From positions 1 through 64,000 of the forward strand of contig JANQRF010000002.1 of assembly GCA_028289285.1 (NCBI GenBank): a DNA stretch of 64,000 nt. Reading direction: 5' to 3'. Positions 16,595 to 25,857 of this stretch are shown piece by piece. Origin of the DNA: Alphaproteobacteria bacterium (lineage in GTDB: Bacteria > Pseudomonadota > Alphaproteobacteria > Micavibrionales > Micavibrionaceae). The notes beneath the pieces were generated by a model. The model was not told the origin of the DNA and searched no databases. It was given only the letters and a program-made list of their open reading frames with translations. Both the position numbers and the translations under genes were made by a program. Each line of letters opens with the position of its first letter. Positions within the stretch are counted from its first letter, which is position 1.

Positions 16595-17629
16595 TTGATT
16601 TACAAAAACTGGCAGGAACTGATTAAACCATCCAAAATCGATGTCTCTCAGAGCGGGAACGCCCAGACATCCGGCAAGATTGTCGCTGAACCTTTAGAGC
16701 GCGGCTTCGGTCTAACGCTTGGCAATGCGCTGCGCCGTATTTTGCTCTCTTCTCTGCAGGGCGCGGCTGTGACAGGCATTCAGATCGATAATGTTTTGCA
16801 TGAGTTTTCATCTATTGAAGGCGTACGCGAAGATGTCACGGATATTATCCTGAACGTCAAAGCGATTGCCGTGCGGATGCATGTTGAAGGTCCGAAGAAA
16901 ATGCGCCTGGCTGCTGAAGGGCCTTGTGAAGTGACCGCCGGTATGATCGAAGCCGGCGCCGATATTGAAATCATGAACCCGGATCTGGTGATCTGTACGC
17001 TTGATAAAGGTGCAAAGCTAAACATCGAAATGACAGTGAATACAGGCAAAGGCTATCGCCCTGCGGCTCAAAACCGCCCGGAAGAATGCCCGGTCGGATT
17101 TATTCCGGTTGATTCCGTGTTCTCACCAGTGCGGAAAGTCACATACGAAGTGGAAGACACACGCGTTGGACAAATCACAGACTACGATAAGCTGACACTT
17201 CAAGTGGAAACAAATGGCGTGATTTCACCTGAAGATGCGGTTGCCTATGCAGCGCGTATTCTACAGGACCAGCTTCAGGTCTTTATCACGTTCGAAGAGC
17301 CAAAAGGTGATGTCGTTCAGGAAGAAGAAGACAGTCTGCCGTTCAACCGCAATCTCTTGCGGAAAGTGGATGAGCTTGAGCTGTCTGTGCGCTCAGCAAA
17401 CTGTCTGAAGAACGACAACATCGTTTATATCGGTGATCTGGTGCAAAAGAGCGAGAGCGATATGCTCCGTACACCGAATTTCGGCCGGAAGTCTTTGAAC
17501 GAGATCAAGGAAGTTCTGACGACCATGGAACTGCATCTGGGTATGCAGGTCGAAGGCTGGCCGCCGGAAAATATTGAAGAGCTCGCCAAGAAACTGGACG
17601 ACCCGTTCAATGGCGGCGGGATCGCATAA
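16595..17629 (+). CDS. rpoA: RNA polymerase alpha subunit (TTG start)
   Basis: The alpha dimer nucleates RNA polymerase assembly, and its C-terminal domain binds UP elements and activators. The 344-aa product starts [14 protein letters not shown], which fits the alpha-proteobacterial RpoA N-terminus exactly, and this requires initiation at TTG (16595-16597) behind AAGGAAAGGACAG. Further blocks are [26 protein letters not shown] (read as [19 protein letters not shown]) and the C-terminal [23 protein letters not shown] in two adjacent pieces. A rare start codon may help keep alpha stoichiometric against abundant ribosomal proteins. Confidence 0.97.
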   Translation: MIYKNWQELIKPSKIDVSQSGNAQTSGKIVAEPLERGFGLTLGNALRRILLSSLQGAAVTGIQIDNVLHEFSSIEGVREDVTDIILNVKAIAVRMHVEGPKKMRLAAEGPCEVTAGMIEAGADIEIMNPDLVICTLDKGAKLNIEMTVNTGKGYRPAAQNRPEECPVGFIPVDSVFSPVRKVTYEVEDTRVGQITDYDKLTLQVETNGVISPEDAVAYAARILQDQLQVFITFEEPKGDVVQEEEDSLPFNRNLLRKVDELELSVRSANCLKNDNIVYIGDLVQKSESDMLRTPNFGRKSLNEIKEVLTTMELHLGMQVEGWPPENIEELAKKLDDPFNGGGIA

Positions 17630-17653
17630 CGTAAAGATTAAAGGATTAAGGCC

Positions 17654-18130
17654 ATGAAACACGGCATTAAACAAAGAAAGCTTAACCGCACGACACCGCA
17701 TCGCAAAAGCATGCTGGCCAATATGGCAGCTGCACTTGTGAAGCATGAGCAAATCACAACGACTTTGCCAAAAGCAAAGGAGCTCCGTCCGTTCACGGAA
17801 AAGCTTGTGACTTTGGCGAAAAAAGGCGGCCTGTCTAATCGTCGTCTGGCGATTTCCCGCATGCGTGATAAAGATCAGGTCACAAAGCTGTTTGATGTTT
17901 TGGGTGAGCGTTACAAAGACCGCGAAGGCGGATATATCCGTATCATGAAAGCCGGTTTCCGGTATGGCGATAATGCACCGATGGCAGTCATCGAGTTTGT
18001 TGACCGCGATGAAGCCGAAAAGGGCAAAGATAGCGGCCCTGTCTTTGATGAAGAAGGCTTTGAACTGTCGGCTGAAGAAGCTGCGGCGCCTGAAGCGGAA
18101 GACAAGCCAAAGAAAAAGAAAACGGCTTAG
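17654..18130 (+). CDS. rplQ: 50S ribosomal protein L17 with charged tail
   Basis: L17 is a 50S tunnel-exit protein. Residues 1-117 are canonical: [56 protein letters not shown]. Residues about 118-158 form a charged, mostly acidic tail that ends in KPKKKKTA. Total 158 aa against 115-140 usually. It is the last gene of the alpha operon, and a strong terminator follows 29 bases later. Confidence 0.98.
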   Translation: MKHGIKQRKLNRTTPHRKSMLANMAAALVKHEQITTTLPKAKELRPFTEKLVTLAKKGGLSNRRLAISRMRDKDQVTKLFDVLGERYKDREGGYIRIMKAGFRYGDNAPMAVIEFVDRDEAEKGKDSGPVFDEEGFELSAEEAAAPEAEDKPKKKKTA

Positions 18131-18158
18131 CCAAAAAATATAATAAGTTTTAGCATGC

Positions 18159-18190
18159 AAAAAAAACGGGCCTTCACGGCCTGTTTTTTT
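18159..18190 (+). terminator. Rho-independent terminator of the alpha operon
   Basis: ACGGGCC pairs with GGCCTGT (one G-T wobble), extended by flanking A and T runs, with a 5-base loop and a 7-T tract. It lies immediately after rplQ and separates the ribosomal cluster from the protease operon. Confidence 0.85.
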
Positions 18191-18278
18191 ATTATGCTTA
18201 AAGATGTTAATTTTTGTCATTTTCCAGCCATAATCCAGTCTTGCCTCTGCCCTATTCACCCCCTACATATTAAGGGTC

Positions 18279-19712
18279 ATGAAGATTCTCTTTCTTAAGA
18301 TTTTCGCTATTATTCTGATTGTGATTGGGGCCGGGGCCTTTGCCCAGGACCGCTCTGCGCCCTCTTCTCGGGAAGAGGTACAGCTTTCCTATGCGCCTTT
18401 GGTCAAGCGCGTCGCGCCAGCCGTGGTCAATATTTACACCAAGCGTGTGGTTACACGCCGTGTCAGCCCATTTATGAGCGATCCGTTCTTTGAGCGGTTT
18501 TTCGGCCGGTCATTTGGGCCGCGTGGTTTTGGCGGGCTGGATCGCCAGCAGGTGGAAAGCTCTCTTGGCTCCGGTGTCATCATTGAACCCTCCGGCGTCG
18601 TTGTCACAAACGCTCACGTGGTGAAAGGGGCAACGGAGATTTCAGTTGTCTTATCTGACGGACGTGAATTTGAGGCTGAGCTGTCTTTGAGTGATGAAGC
18701 ATCTGACCTTGCGATTTTGCGTGCGGATACAAAAGGTGAGCGTTTACCGTTCGCGCCCTTACGCCCAAGCGAAGATCTGGAGGTTGGAGATATCGTCCTG
18801 GCGATTGGAAACCCGTTCGGTGTCGGGCAGACGGTGACAAGCGGGATTGTCTCTGCATTAGCACGTTCTTCGCTGAATATTAGTGATTTCAACTTTTTCA
18901 TCCAGACAGACGCAGCAATTAACCCCGGAAATTCAGGCGGCCCTCTAGTTGCTATGGATGGTGGGGTGATCGGCATTAATACAGCGATTTATTCACGCGA
19001 TGGTGGATCGCTCGGCATTGGCTTTGCGATCCCAAGTGAAATGGTGGCAACGGTCGTTGCTGCAGAGAAAGCGCAAAAGAACGGTGAGAGCTCGGGTGTT
19101 GTACGCCCGTGGATCGGCCTGTCGGCTCAGCAGGTGACATCTGATATTGCAGATTCTCTTGGCCTTAATCGTCCGGCAGGATTGCTGGTGACAAAACTAC
19201 ATCCAAAAAGCCCTGCGCGTGACTCCGGTATCGAAGTTGGAGATGTTATTTTAAAAATTAACGACAGACCAATTCGTGATTTGGCAGAAATGAAATTCCG
19301 TCTGGTGACCGTACCGCTCGGAGAAACGGCTAATATTGATATTCTGCGTAAAGGCACAGAGAAAACATTTTCTCTTATAGCGATGGCCCCACCTGATGAT
19401 CCACCGCGCAATGAAACAAAGCTGGAAGGCAATCATCCTTTAGCTGGCGCGACCATTGCGCGTTTAAATCCAGCTCTGGCCGTAGAGCTTGGTATGGATG
19501 CAGAAAATACGGGTATTGTTGTGACTAAGGTTGAACAAGGCAGCCGCGCGCGCCGCCTTGTCCGCCCTGGTGATATTATTGTCTCTATCAATGAGGATGA
19601 GATTGAAGATATTAAAGATATCGAGCGTGAGATTAAGCAGGCAGACCGCGCAGGTGTCTTTGCGCTTAAAATCAACAGGGATGGCAGAACCTCCCAGATT
19701 GTATTACGCTAG
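18279..19712 (+). CDS. Periplasmic DegP/HtrA-like serine protease
   Basis: This protein is expected to degrade or refold damaged envelope proteins. The 477-aa product has an N-terminal signal (hydrophobic residues 5-21, AFA cleavage near 22) and a trypsin-like domain with catalytic His113 (VTNAHVV), Asp143 (SDLAIL) and Ser219 (NPGNSGGPL). It then has two PDZ domains, the first with VLVTKLHPKSPARDSGI-like content and the second containing GIVVTKVEQGSRA. It has the long loop after the first strand rich in F, R and G found in alpha DegP paralogs. In alphaproteobacteria a degP-like gene commonly follows rplQ. GT25 follows six bases after the stop. Confidence 0.93.
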   Translation: MKILFLKIFAIILIVIGAGAFAQDRSAPSSREEVQLSYAPLVKRVAPAVVNIYTKRVVTRRVSPFMSDPFFERFFGRSFGPRGFGGLDRQQVESSLGSGVIIEPSGVVVTNAHVVKGATEISVVLSDGREFEAELSLSDEASDLAILRADTKGERLPFAPLRPSEDLEVGDIVLAIGNPFGVGQTVTSGIVSALARSSLNISDFNFFIQTDAAINPGNSGGPLVAMDGGVIGINTAIYSRDGGSLGIGFAIPSEMVATVVAAEKAQKNGESSGVVRPWIGLSAQQVTSDIADSLGLNRPAGLLVTKLHPKSPARDSGIEVGDVILKINDRPIRDLAEMKFRLVTVPLGETANIDILRKGTEKTFSLIAMAPPDDPPRNETKLEGNHPLAGATIARLNPALAVELGMDAENTGIVVTKVEQGSRARRLVRPGDIIVSINEDEIEDIKDIEREIKQADRAGVFALKINRDGRTSQIVLR

Positions 19713-19717
19713 CGCCT

Positions 19718-20509
19718 ATGAGCGCCTTTCCACCGATCTTTATTGTTTCCCTTAAAGAAGCTGCTGCCCGCCGTGAGGCTATGGCGGCGCAGATGGATCA
19801 ACTTGATCTGAACTATGATTTTTTTGATGCGTTCGATGGGCGGCAAACTGATGTTCCCGCCCAAAAACATTATAATGGCCCGCGCCGTTTAGCCTATTGG
19901 GGCCGGCATCTGGATGGCGGGGAATGGGGCTGCACGATGTCTCATATGAATATTTATCAGCATATGATGGATACTGATTTGCAGCATGCCATTATTCTAG
20001 AAGATGATGCGCTTCTTGATCCCAATTTTAAAATCGTTATAGACAATCTTCTTAAAACACATACAGGATGCGATCTCGTCCGGTTCTTTGGCTCTCCTAA
20101 AGTGGCTGGTAAAAAACAGCGCCGGATTAAAGAACTTTCCCCCGGTATTTGGCTCTCCCGTTTGCCGTCTATTCATGGCGGGTCACATGCTTATTACATT
20201 ACAAAAGAAGGTGCACAGAAAATGCTAACCCATTTTCATACGAAAGGCGCCAGCATCCCCATTGATTTTTACTTAGGGCATCACTGGGAAACAGGGATAG
20301 AGGCGCTTTCCGTTAATCCTCTGGCAAAGCAGGATTTATCTTTTGTCTCTGCCATCGGTAAGGGGCGCGAAGATAAGAATAGAGATATAAAAGGGATTCA
20401 ATGCCTCACCTTTCCTGTAACACGCGGCTGGTATAAACTGTCGACGCTCATTATGAAACAATGGGTTTACTGGTCTAGCCTGCCTGAAGATAGAAAGATT
20501 GCATCATGA
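19718..20509 (+). CDS. Glycosyltransferase family 25 (LPS-type)
   Basis: The 263-aa product matches GT25 enzymes, which add sugars to LPS core or glycoproteins. FIVSLKEAAARRE at residues 8-20 is the family N-terminus. GEWGCTMSHMNIYQ (68-81) and IILEDDALLD (92-101) carry the metal-binding EDD triad. HGGSHAYYITKEGAQKML is the conserved acceptor-side block. It has no transmembrane segment, so it probably works at the cytoplasmic face. It begins six bases after the protease gene and its stop overlaps the next ATG (ATGA). Confidence 0.9.
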   Translation: MSAFPPIFIVSLKEAAARREAMAAQMDQLDLNYDFFDAFDGRQTDVPAQKHYNGPRRLAYWGRHLDGGEWGCTMSHMNIYQHMMDTDLQHAIILEDDALLDPNFKIVIDNLLKTHTGCDLVRFFGSPKVAGKKQRRIKELSPGIWLSRLPSIHGGSHAYYITKEGAQKMLTHFHTKGASIPIDFYLGHHWETGIEALSVNPLAKQDLSFVSAIGKGREDKNRDIKGIQCLTFPVTRGWYKLSTLIMKQWVYWSSLPEDRKIAS

Positions 20510-21189
20510 AGCCGCCTGAGTCCTTACATAAAATGTTATGGTTGTGGATTCCGGTATGTGTCTTTTTGGCAAAACTAGCTGGCGAAAATTTTTTGTATGA
20601 AGGCCATGTTGCCTGGATTGTTTCTGAAAACGGGCCTTATGAAATTGTTCAGTTTTGTATTCTTGTCATTGCTTTTGTCATTGCGCTTTATACGCTTATA
20701 GGTATGGACAGATCGAACAGGTGGATGGCTTTCTGGATTGCGCTCGCGGCTTTATGTTGCCTGTATGTGGCCGGAGAAGAGGTTAGCTGGGGTCAGCATT
20801 TCCTGAAATGGTCGACACCGGAATATTGGCAAGGTGTCAATGATCAGGGCGAAACAAATTTTCACAATACATCTTCCTGGCTGGACCAAAAACCACGGCT
20901 TTTGCTTAGTATCGGGGTTTATGTTGGTGGGATCATTATTCCTTTATTGTTGATGTTTAAACCGTCTTCTCTGCCGCAACAATTTTTAGCTATTTATCCG
21001 ACCAGAGAATTTATTATCACGGCTGCTATATGCCTGTTTATCAAAATCGTTGATAAAATTGGTGAAGCTTCGGGCAGCCATCTTCTGGGGCGTAATGCCG
21101 AAAGCGAAGAGATGTTTTTGTTTTATTTCGTCCTGCTCTATCTTCTTTTGATGAAAAAGCGGCTTATTCCTGCTACAAAAGGGGCATGA
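20506..21189 (+). CDS. Multipass membrane protein with GEEVSWGQ motif
   Basis: Function unknown. The 227-aa protein has about six hydrophobic segments. The notable feature is a polar conserved-looking block after the third helix: GEEVSWGQHFL, then TPEYWQGVNDQGETNFHN (about residues 87-126). Proteins with an EE-I/V-SWGQ motif followed by N-x-Q-x-E-x-N-x-HN occur as uncharacterised bacterial membrane proteins, and the charged residues next to membrane helices suggest an enzyme or channel active site. The gene is coupled to the GT25 gene upstream (ATGA) and to rarA downstream (GCATGA). Its GT25 neighbour suggests a link to envelope glycan or lipid, which is inference. Confidence 0.75.
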   Translation: MKPPESLHKMLWLWIPVCVFLAKLAGENFLYEGHVAWIVSENGPYEIVQFCILVIAFVIALYTLIGMDRSNRWMAFWIALAALCCLYVAGEEVSWGQHFLKWSTPEYWQGVNDQGETNFHNTSSWLDQKPRLLLSIGVYVGGIIIPLLLMFKPSSLPQQFLAIYPTREFIITAAICLFIKIVDKIGEASGSHLLGRNAESEEMFLFYFVLLYLLLMKKRLIPATKGA

Positions 21190-22490
21190 CCCAGACCCTG
21201 TTTGAAAGCGCAGAGATGCAGGCAGATGCGCCGCGCCCGCTGGCTGACCGGCTGCGCCCGCAAATTTTGCAGGATGTTGCCGGGCAGGATCACCTGATCG
21301 GGCCGGAGGGCAGTCTCAGCAAGATGCTGGAGGGCGGGCATTTGCCGTCTCTTGTTTTCTGGGGGCCGCCGGGCTGTGGGAAAACAACCCTCGCGCGTAT
21401 TCTGGCCCATGAAGTTGATCTGCATTTTGAACAGATCTCGGCGATTTTCTCCGGTGTAGCTGATTTGAAGAAAGTGTTTAAAGCGGCCCGTCTGCGCCGC
21501 CAAAGCGGGCAGGGTACGCTTTTATTTGTTGATGAAATTCACCGTTTTAATAAATCTCAGCAGGATGCGTTTTTGCCTGTAGTCGAGGACGGGACAATTA
21601 CGCTGGTGGGGGCAACGACGGAAAATCCGTCTTTTGAATTAAACGGTGCGCTACTCTCGCGCTGTCAGGTTTTGATCTTAAAACGCCTGGATGAAGACGC
21701 GCTGGAAGATTTGCTGACGCGCGCAGAAAAAGAGATGGGTCAAAAATTACCACTAACATCCGAAGCGCGCAGTCTGATGAAAACAATGGCGGACGGAGAC
21801 GGGCGTTATTTACTTACCATGGCCGAGCAGGTTTTTGCGCAAGGCAAAGAGCTGAATCAGGACGGGCTGATGACGCTGCTTCAAAAGCGTGCGCCGCTTT
21901 ATGATAAAAGCGATGAAGGCCATTATAATCTGATCAGTGCGCTGCATAAATCGGTGCGTGGATCGGATGTAGATGCGGCGCTCTATTGGTTTGCACGCAT
22001 GCTGGAAGGCGGGGAAGATCCGCGTTTTTTGGCGCGCCGGATTGTGCGCATGGCCGCAGAAGATATTGGCCTTGCCGACCCGCAGGCGCTGACCCAATCT
22101 ATTGCTGCCTGGGAAACCTATGAACGTCTTGGCAGTCCGGAAGGGGAGCTGGCTTTGGCGCAGGCATTAATATATGTCACAACAGCTCCTAAATCGAATG
22201 CGGCTTATACGGCCTATAGCGCAGCGCGCCAGGCGGCGAAAGAGACAGGCTCGCTCATGCCGCCATCGCATATTTTAAATGCGCCGACACAACTGATGAA
22301 AGAGATTGGCTACGGCAAAGGCTATGAATATGACCACGATACGGAAGATGCGTTTTCCGGGCAAAATTATTTTCCGGACGATATGGACCGCGCACAGTTT
22401 TATGATCCGCCGGATCGAGGCTTTGAACGGGAGATTAAAAAGCGGCTGTCTTACTGGATGAAGCTGCGGGCGCAAAAGAACGATGCATAA
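21186..22490 (+). CDS. rarA: Replication-associated recombination protein RarA (MgsA)
   Basis: RarA is a clamp-loader-related AAA+ ATPase acting at stalled forks. The 434-aa product has the N-terminal PLADRLRPQILQDVAGQDHL, the Walker A GPPGCGKTTLAR (about residues 59-70), Walker B LLFVDEIHRFNKSQQDAF, sensor region GATTENPSFELNGALLSRC, and the C-terminal tetramerisation block GGEDPRFLARRIVRMAAEDIGLADP. Length is normal. It overlaps its upstream and downstream neighbours, so it belongs to one translationally coupled run. Confidence 0.96.
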   Translation: MTQTLFESAEMQADAPRPLADRLRPQILQDVAGQDHLIGPEGSLSKMLEGGHLPSLVFWGPPGCGKTTLARILAHEVDLHFEQISAIFSGVADLKKVFKAARLRRQSGQGTLLFVDEIHRFNKSQQDAFLPVVEDGTITLVGATTENPSFELNGALLSRCQVLILKRLDEDALEDLLTRAEKEMGQKLPLTSEARSLMKTMADGDGRYLLTMAEQVFAQGKELNQDGLMTLLQKRAPLYDKSDEGHYNLISALHKSVRGSDVDAALYWFARMLEGGEDPRFLARRIVRMAAEDIGLADPQALTQSIAAWETYERLGSPEGELALAQALIYVTTAPKSNAAYTAYSAARQAAKETGSLMPPSHILNAPTQLMKEIGYGKGYEYDHDTEDAFSGQNYFPDDMDRAQFYDPPDRGFEREIKKRLSYWMKLRAQKNDA

Positions 22491-23358
22491 TTTTGACCTC
22501 TTTGTTGGGATTGACTGGTCGGGGGCGAAAGCGCCTGTGAAAACGCGCGCCATTGCGCTGGCGCTGGCTTGGCAGGGATGCGAGGCGCCGCATATTTCCG
22601 GCAAGACCTGGTCGCGGGAGATGGTGGCAGACTGGATTGCAGCGCTGTCGCAGAAAAATAAACGCACGCTGATCGGGATTGATTGTAATTTCGGTTACAG
22701 CCAGATCGTTGGGGAAAAGCAATTCGGTGTAAGGTATGATTATACCGATCTCTGGCAGGCGGTGGAGGCAGCCAATCAAAATGAGCCGAATTATTTTGCG
22801 GGTGGATATTGGAACCACACTCAATATAAAAAACATTTCTGGACAGACGGGAAAATGCCAAGCGGGTTTGAGATGCCAAAGCGCCTGACGGAAACGGCCT
22901 GCGGGGAAGCAGGCCATGGCTGGCCCGAAAGCCCGTTTAAGCTGATTGGGGCGAAACAGGTTGGCAAGGGCGGCCTTGCCGGGATGCGCATGGCGCTGGA
23001 ATTAAAAAGAAGATGCGGGGATAAAATTTGTATCTGGCCGTTTGAAGAAAATGCAGATGAAGCAAACATTGTCATCACAGAAATTTACCCGCGCCAGTTC
23101 TTGCGCCGGGCCGGGTGGGGGAACCAGAAAGTGCGTACATTGGAAGAATTGAATGAATGTCTGCCGAAACTGGGAAGTGATATGATCGAAGAAGAGGTTG
23201 ATGTGTCCGATCATGAAAGCGATGCGTTGATTGCGGCGGCTGGATTGAGATATCTCTGCGGGCAGGATAAAAGAGTGCCGGAGAATATTGCTAGGCCGCC
23301 GATGCTGGATAGGCAAACAGCACAGCGCGAAGGCTGGATTTTCGGAGCGGGGTCATGA
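22483..23358 (+). CDS. DUF429-like predicted RNase H-fold protein
   Basis: Function uncertain. The 291-aa product starts with FVGIDWSGAKAP (residues 7-18), a G-x-D-x-S/T-x-A first strand of the RNase H fold, followed by LIGIDCNFGY, a conserved EIYPRQFLRRAGW block, and near the end DHESDALIAAAGL, which gives further acidic residues for a metal site. This layout fits the DUF429 group of predicted nuclease-like proteins. It overlaps rarA by 8 bases and the pseudouridine synthase by 4 (ATGA). A role in nucleic-acid metabolism fits both the fold and the company. Confidence 0.7.
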   Translation: MHNFDLFVGIDWSGAKAPVKTRAIALALAWQGCEAPHISGKTWSREMVADWIAALSQKNKRTLIGIDCNFGYSQIVGEKQFGVRYDYTDLWQAVEAANQNEPNYFAGGYWNHTQYKKHFWTDGKMPSGFEMPKRLTETACGEAGHGWPESPFKLIGAKQVGKGGLAGMRMALELKRRCGDKICIWPFEENADEANIVITEIYPRQFLRRAGWGNQKVRTLEELNECLPKLGSDMIEEEVDVSDHESDALIAAAGLRYLCGQDKRVPENIARPPMLDRQTAQREGWIFGAGS

Positions 23359-24320
23359 CCGGTGCGCGGCATGTGATTATTTCTGCTGATGAGGACGGGC
23401 AGCGGCTGGATCGCTGGCTGAAAAAGCAGGGTTTTAGCTTTGCAGCGGCTCAAAAGATTGTCCGCACCGGGCAGGTGCGTATTGATGGGAAGCGGGCCAA
23501 AGCAGATACAAAACTTATTAAAGGGCAGGATGTGCGCCTGCCGCCCTCTGACCCACCGAAGAAAAAAGCGCAGAAATTTTCTGAAAGTGATCGGCAGTTT
23601 TTAAAAGACCTGACCCTGTATGAAGATGAAGATATTATTGCACTCAATAAGCCTGCCGGGTTGGCAACGCAGGGCGGCAGCGGGATTAAAAAACATATAG
23701 ACGGGATGCTGCCCGCTTTGGCAGGCAAAGACGGGGTGGCGCCGCGCCTTGTGCATCGACTGGACCGGGAAACGTCCGGCGTTTTATTGCTGGCTAAAAA
23801 TGCAGAAACGGCGCGTAAACTCGGCAGGATGTTTCAGGGTAAAGATATTCGAAAAATTTACTGGGCCTTGTGTGCGCCCGCGCCGGAAATGCAAAGCGGG
23901 GACATCCGAGCGGCGCTTCGCAAAGGGGATGGCGCGGAAAAAGAAAAAATGATTATTGATGAAAAAGACGGGCAGCGGGCGCAAACCTTTTTTGATGTGA
24001 TTGAGCGGGCCGGTACGCGCGCGGCGTTTGTTGCTTTCTGGCCGCGCACCGGGCGTACGCATCAGATCCGTGTCCATGCAGCGGCAAGCGGCTTTGCGGT
24101 ATTGGGGGATGAGAAATATGCGCCCACGGATCAGGTAGAGGGGCTGGACCCTGCACCCGGTCTGCACTTACATGCACGGGAGGTATCCTTTCAGCATCCG
24201 GCGCGGCGGGAAGTCGTGACAATCAAGGCGCCTTTGCCTGCCGATAAAGCTGAAAGCTGGTGCAGCCTTGGCTTTGACCCGAAGAGTAAAGTGCCTGTTT
24301 TTGAGGATATTGACCTTTAA
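23355..24320 (+). CDS. rluC: RluA-family 23S rRNA pseudouridine synthase (RluC-like)
   Basis: The enzyme converts uridine to pseudouridine in 23S rRNA. The 321-aa product has an N-terminal S4 RNA-binding domain (GQRLDRWLKKQGFSFAAAQKIVRTGQVRIDG in parts, residues 16-46), then the RluA catalytic domain with NKPAGLATQGG, the catalytic Asp in RLVHRLDRETSGVLLLAKN (around residue 137), and GRTHQIRVHAAASGFAVLGDEKY. RluC is the most likely assignment from S4 presence and alpha context, and RluD is possible. It is coupled to the DUF429-like gene. Confidence 0.9.
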   Translation: MTGARHVIISADEDGQRLDRWLKKQGFSFAAAQKIVRTGQVRIDGKRAKADTKLIKGQDVRLPPSDPPKKKAQKFSESDRQFLKDLTLYEDEDIIALNKPAGLATQGGSGIKKHIDGMLPALAGKDGVAPRLVHRLDRETSGVLLLAKNAETARKLGRMFQGKDIRKIYWALCAPAPEMQSGDIRAALRKGDGAEKEKMIIDEKDGQRAQTFFDVIERAGTRAAFVAFWPRTGRTHQIRVHAAASGFAVLGDEKYAPTDQVEGLDPAPGLHLHAREVSFQHPARREVVTIKAPLPADKAESWCSLGFDPKSKVPVFEDIDL

Positions 24321-24353
24321 GCGGCCCCTCCCTTTCTTTATACTACGCCGTGT

Positions 24354-25139
24354 ATGAAACGGGCCTTTAACATTGTTATAAAGCTGGCGGTGGTAATAGC
24401 GATTGTCATCGGGCTGATGATCTTGACGCTGAAACTTCTTGAGCGTCAGCCTGAACCGCTTCAACAGGGCATCGAACAATATCTTTCCGAAGCAACAGGC
24501 TTAAATGCCAGAATCGGGACTATGCGCACGCTGCGCCTGTTTCCCGATCTGGATGTCGGGCTGGATAATGTTACTTTTTACAAAGTATCTGACCCGGACT
24601 TTTTCCCGATGGAGATTGAGCGTTTCGATGTGACGATGCCGTTTTTATCCTTAATGGTTCAAAATGCAAAATTTCGTGCAATGAATGTACAAAATCTGAA
24701 AGCCAAGGAAGGTATTCTTCTCAAAAAATCACTGGAAGTGACATCTGCGCGGATCGAAGAAAAACCGGATCAAAATGCGGATATTGTTGTCGAAGGAAAA
24801 TATGACGGCGCGCCCATGCGGATGACGGTCGGTTTTGAAAATACCTCAAATGATCCGCAAAGACCGCTTTATGAAGCCGGGCAGATGGTGCCTTTTTATG
24901 CGCAGGTCGGCGAGGTTTACCTGACCGGTACGCTTGACCGGAACTGGCAGCGCGTGATTTTCAGGCAGGCTACCTTAAAAGTCGGGAATGAAACGTATGG
25001 GCCCAAAGACCTTGATTTCCGGGATCAAACGGAGATATTGACGCCGATCTCCTGTTTATTGGAGTATGGGGCGGATAAAGAGCTTATTAAGACTCATTGT
25101 TTAGGATATTTTGATGACACAGCCACAGACGAAAGATAA
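24354..25139 (+). CDS. AsmA-like membrane-anchored protein
   Basis: A 261-aa protein with an N-terminal membrane anchor (residues 8-27) followed by LSEATGLNARIGTMRTLRLFPDLDVGLDNV, which matches the opening of AsmA-like domains (a beta-taco segment at the membrane). Such proteins are linked to lipid transport or outer-membrane assembly. It is much shorter than AsmA or TamB, and the remainder is beta-rich. Its stop lies 26 bases inside the next gene, so the two are translationally coupled. No more specific function can be assigned. Confidence 0.65.
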   Translation: MKRAFNIVIKLAVVIAIVIGLMILTLKLLERQPEPLQQGIEQYLSEATGLNARIGTMRTLRLFPDLDVGLDNVTFYKVSDPDFFPMEIERFDVTMPFLSLMVQNAKFRAMNVQNLKAKEGILLKKSLEVTSARIEEKPDQNADIVVEGKYDGAPMRMTVGFENTSNDPQRPLYEAGQMVPFYAQVGEVYLTGTLDRNWQRVIFRQATLKVGNETYGPKDLDFRDQTEILTPISCLLEYGADKELIKTHCLGYFDDTATDER

Positions 25140-25857
25140 AACATCCATGAAGCGCTTTTATAAAATGGTTTCCAGCACGCTTACCGATGACGGGCATGCG
25201 ATCCAGCTGGACGGCAAAACAGTTAAAACACAGGCCGGACTGGAACTATGCGCGCCGACGAAAGCGCTGGCAGACCAGGTCATTGCCGAATGGAGTGCGC
25301 AGGACGAAACCATTAAGCCGGAAACCATGGTGCTGACACAAATGCTGAATACGGCCATAGACCGTGCGCGGGACCGGGAAGATATTACAAATCAACTTTT
25401 AAAATATCTGGATACGGATTTGCTATGTTATCGAGCTAAGGAACCGGAAGAGGTGGCAAAAACGCAAAAAGAACTCTGGGATCCGTGGCTATCCTGGTTT
25501 GACGAGCATTTTGAAAGTCCACTGGAGAGTACTTATAAACTGGAAGCTTTGAAGCAGGACCCGGATACGCATAAACGCATCTGGAATTATATAGAAGCGC
25601 TGGATGAATATTATTTTGCAGTGCTCCATATTATAACATCTTTAAGTGGGTCTATCGTTTTAGCCTTGGCCTTTTTGGAGCACGAAGCAACGCCTGAAGA
25701 TGTGTTTAAATCCATGAATGCTGAAGAGGATCACCGCGCGCGCATTTACCGCGAAGATGTGCATGGTTACGCACCGCATGAAGAAAAGCGCCGCGCCAAT
25801 GCGAAAGCTGAGCTTGATGCCGCGCAGCGTTTCATGGATCTGGTCGATCAGGACTAA
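25114..25857 (+). CDS. ATP12-family F1 ATPase assembly chaperone
   Basis: ATP12 proteins assist assembly of the F1 alpha subunit in mitochondria and alphaproteobacteria. The roughly 247-aa product has MKRFYKMVSSTLTDDGHAIQLDGKTVKTQAG (core KRFYK and LDGKTVKTQAG), AEWSAQDETIKPETMVLTQMLNTAIDR in parts (AEWSAQ and P.TMxLT are family hallmarks), LLKYLDTDLLCYRA, and WDPWLSWF. The first ATG at 25114 has AGGAT seven bases upstream. The ATG at 25147 is an alternative start. It overlaps the AsmA-like gene by 26 bases. Confidence 0.9.
   Translation: MTQPQTKDKTSMKRFYKMVSSTLTDDGHAIQLDGKTVKTQAGLELCAPTKALADQVIAEWSAQDETIKPETMVLTQMLNTAIDRARDREDITNQLLKYLDTDLLCYRAKEPEEVAKTQKELWDPWLSWFDEHFESPLESTYKLEALKQDPDTHKRIWNYIEALDEYYFAVLHIITSLSGSIVLALAFLEHEATPEDVFKSMNAEEDHRARIYREDVHGYAPHEEKRRANAKAELDAAQRFMDLVDQD

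Noticed and set aside
17393..18259. 288-aa minus-strand reading frame antisense to rpoA and rplQ
   Set aside because: It covers two highly conserved ribosomal-cluster genes, has no credible start signal and a composition of mixed frame-shadow residues. It is a codon-bias artefact.
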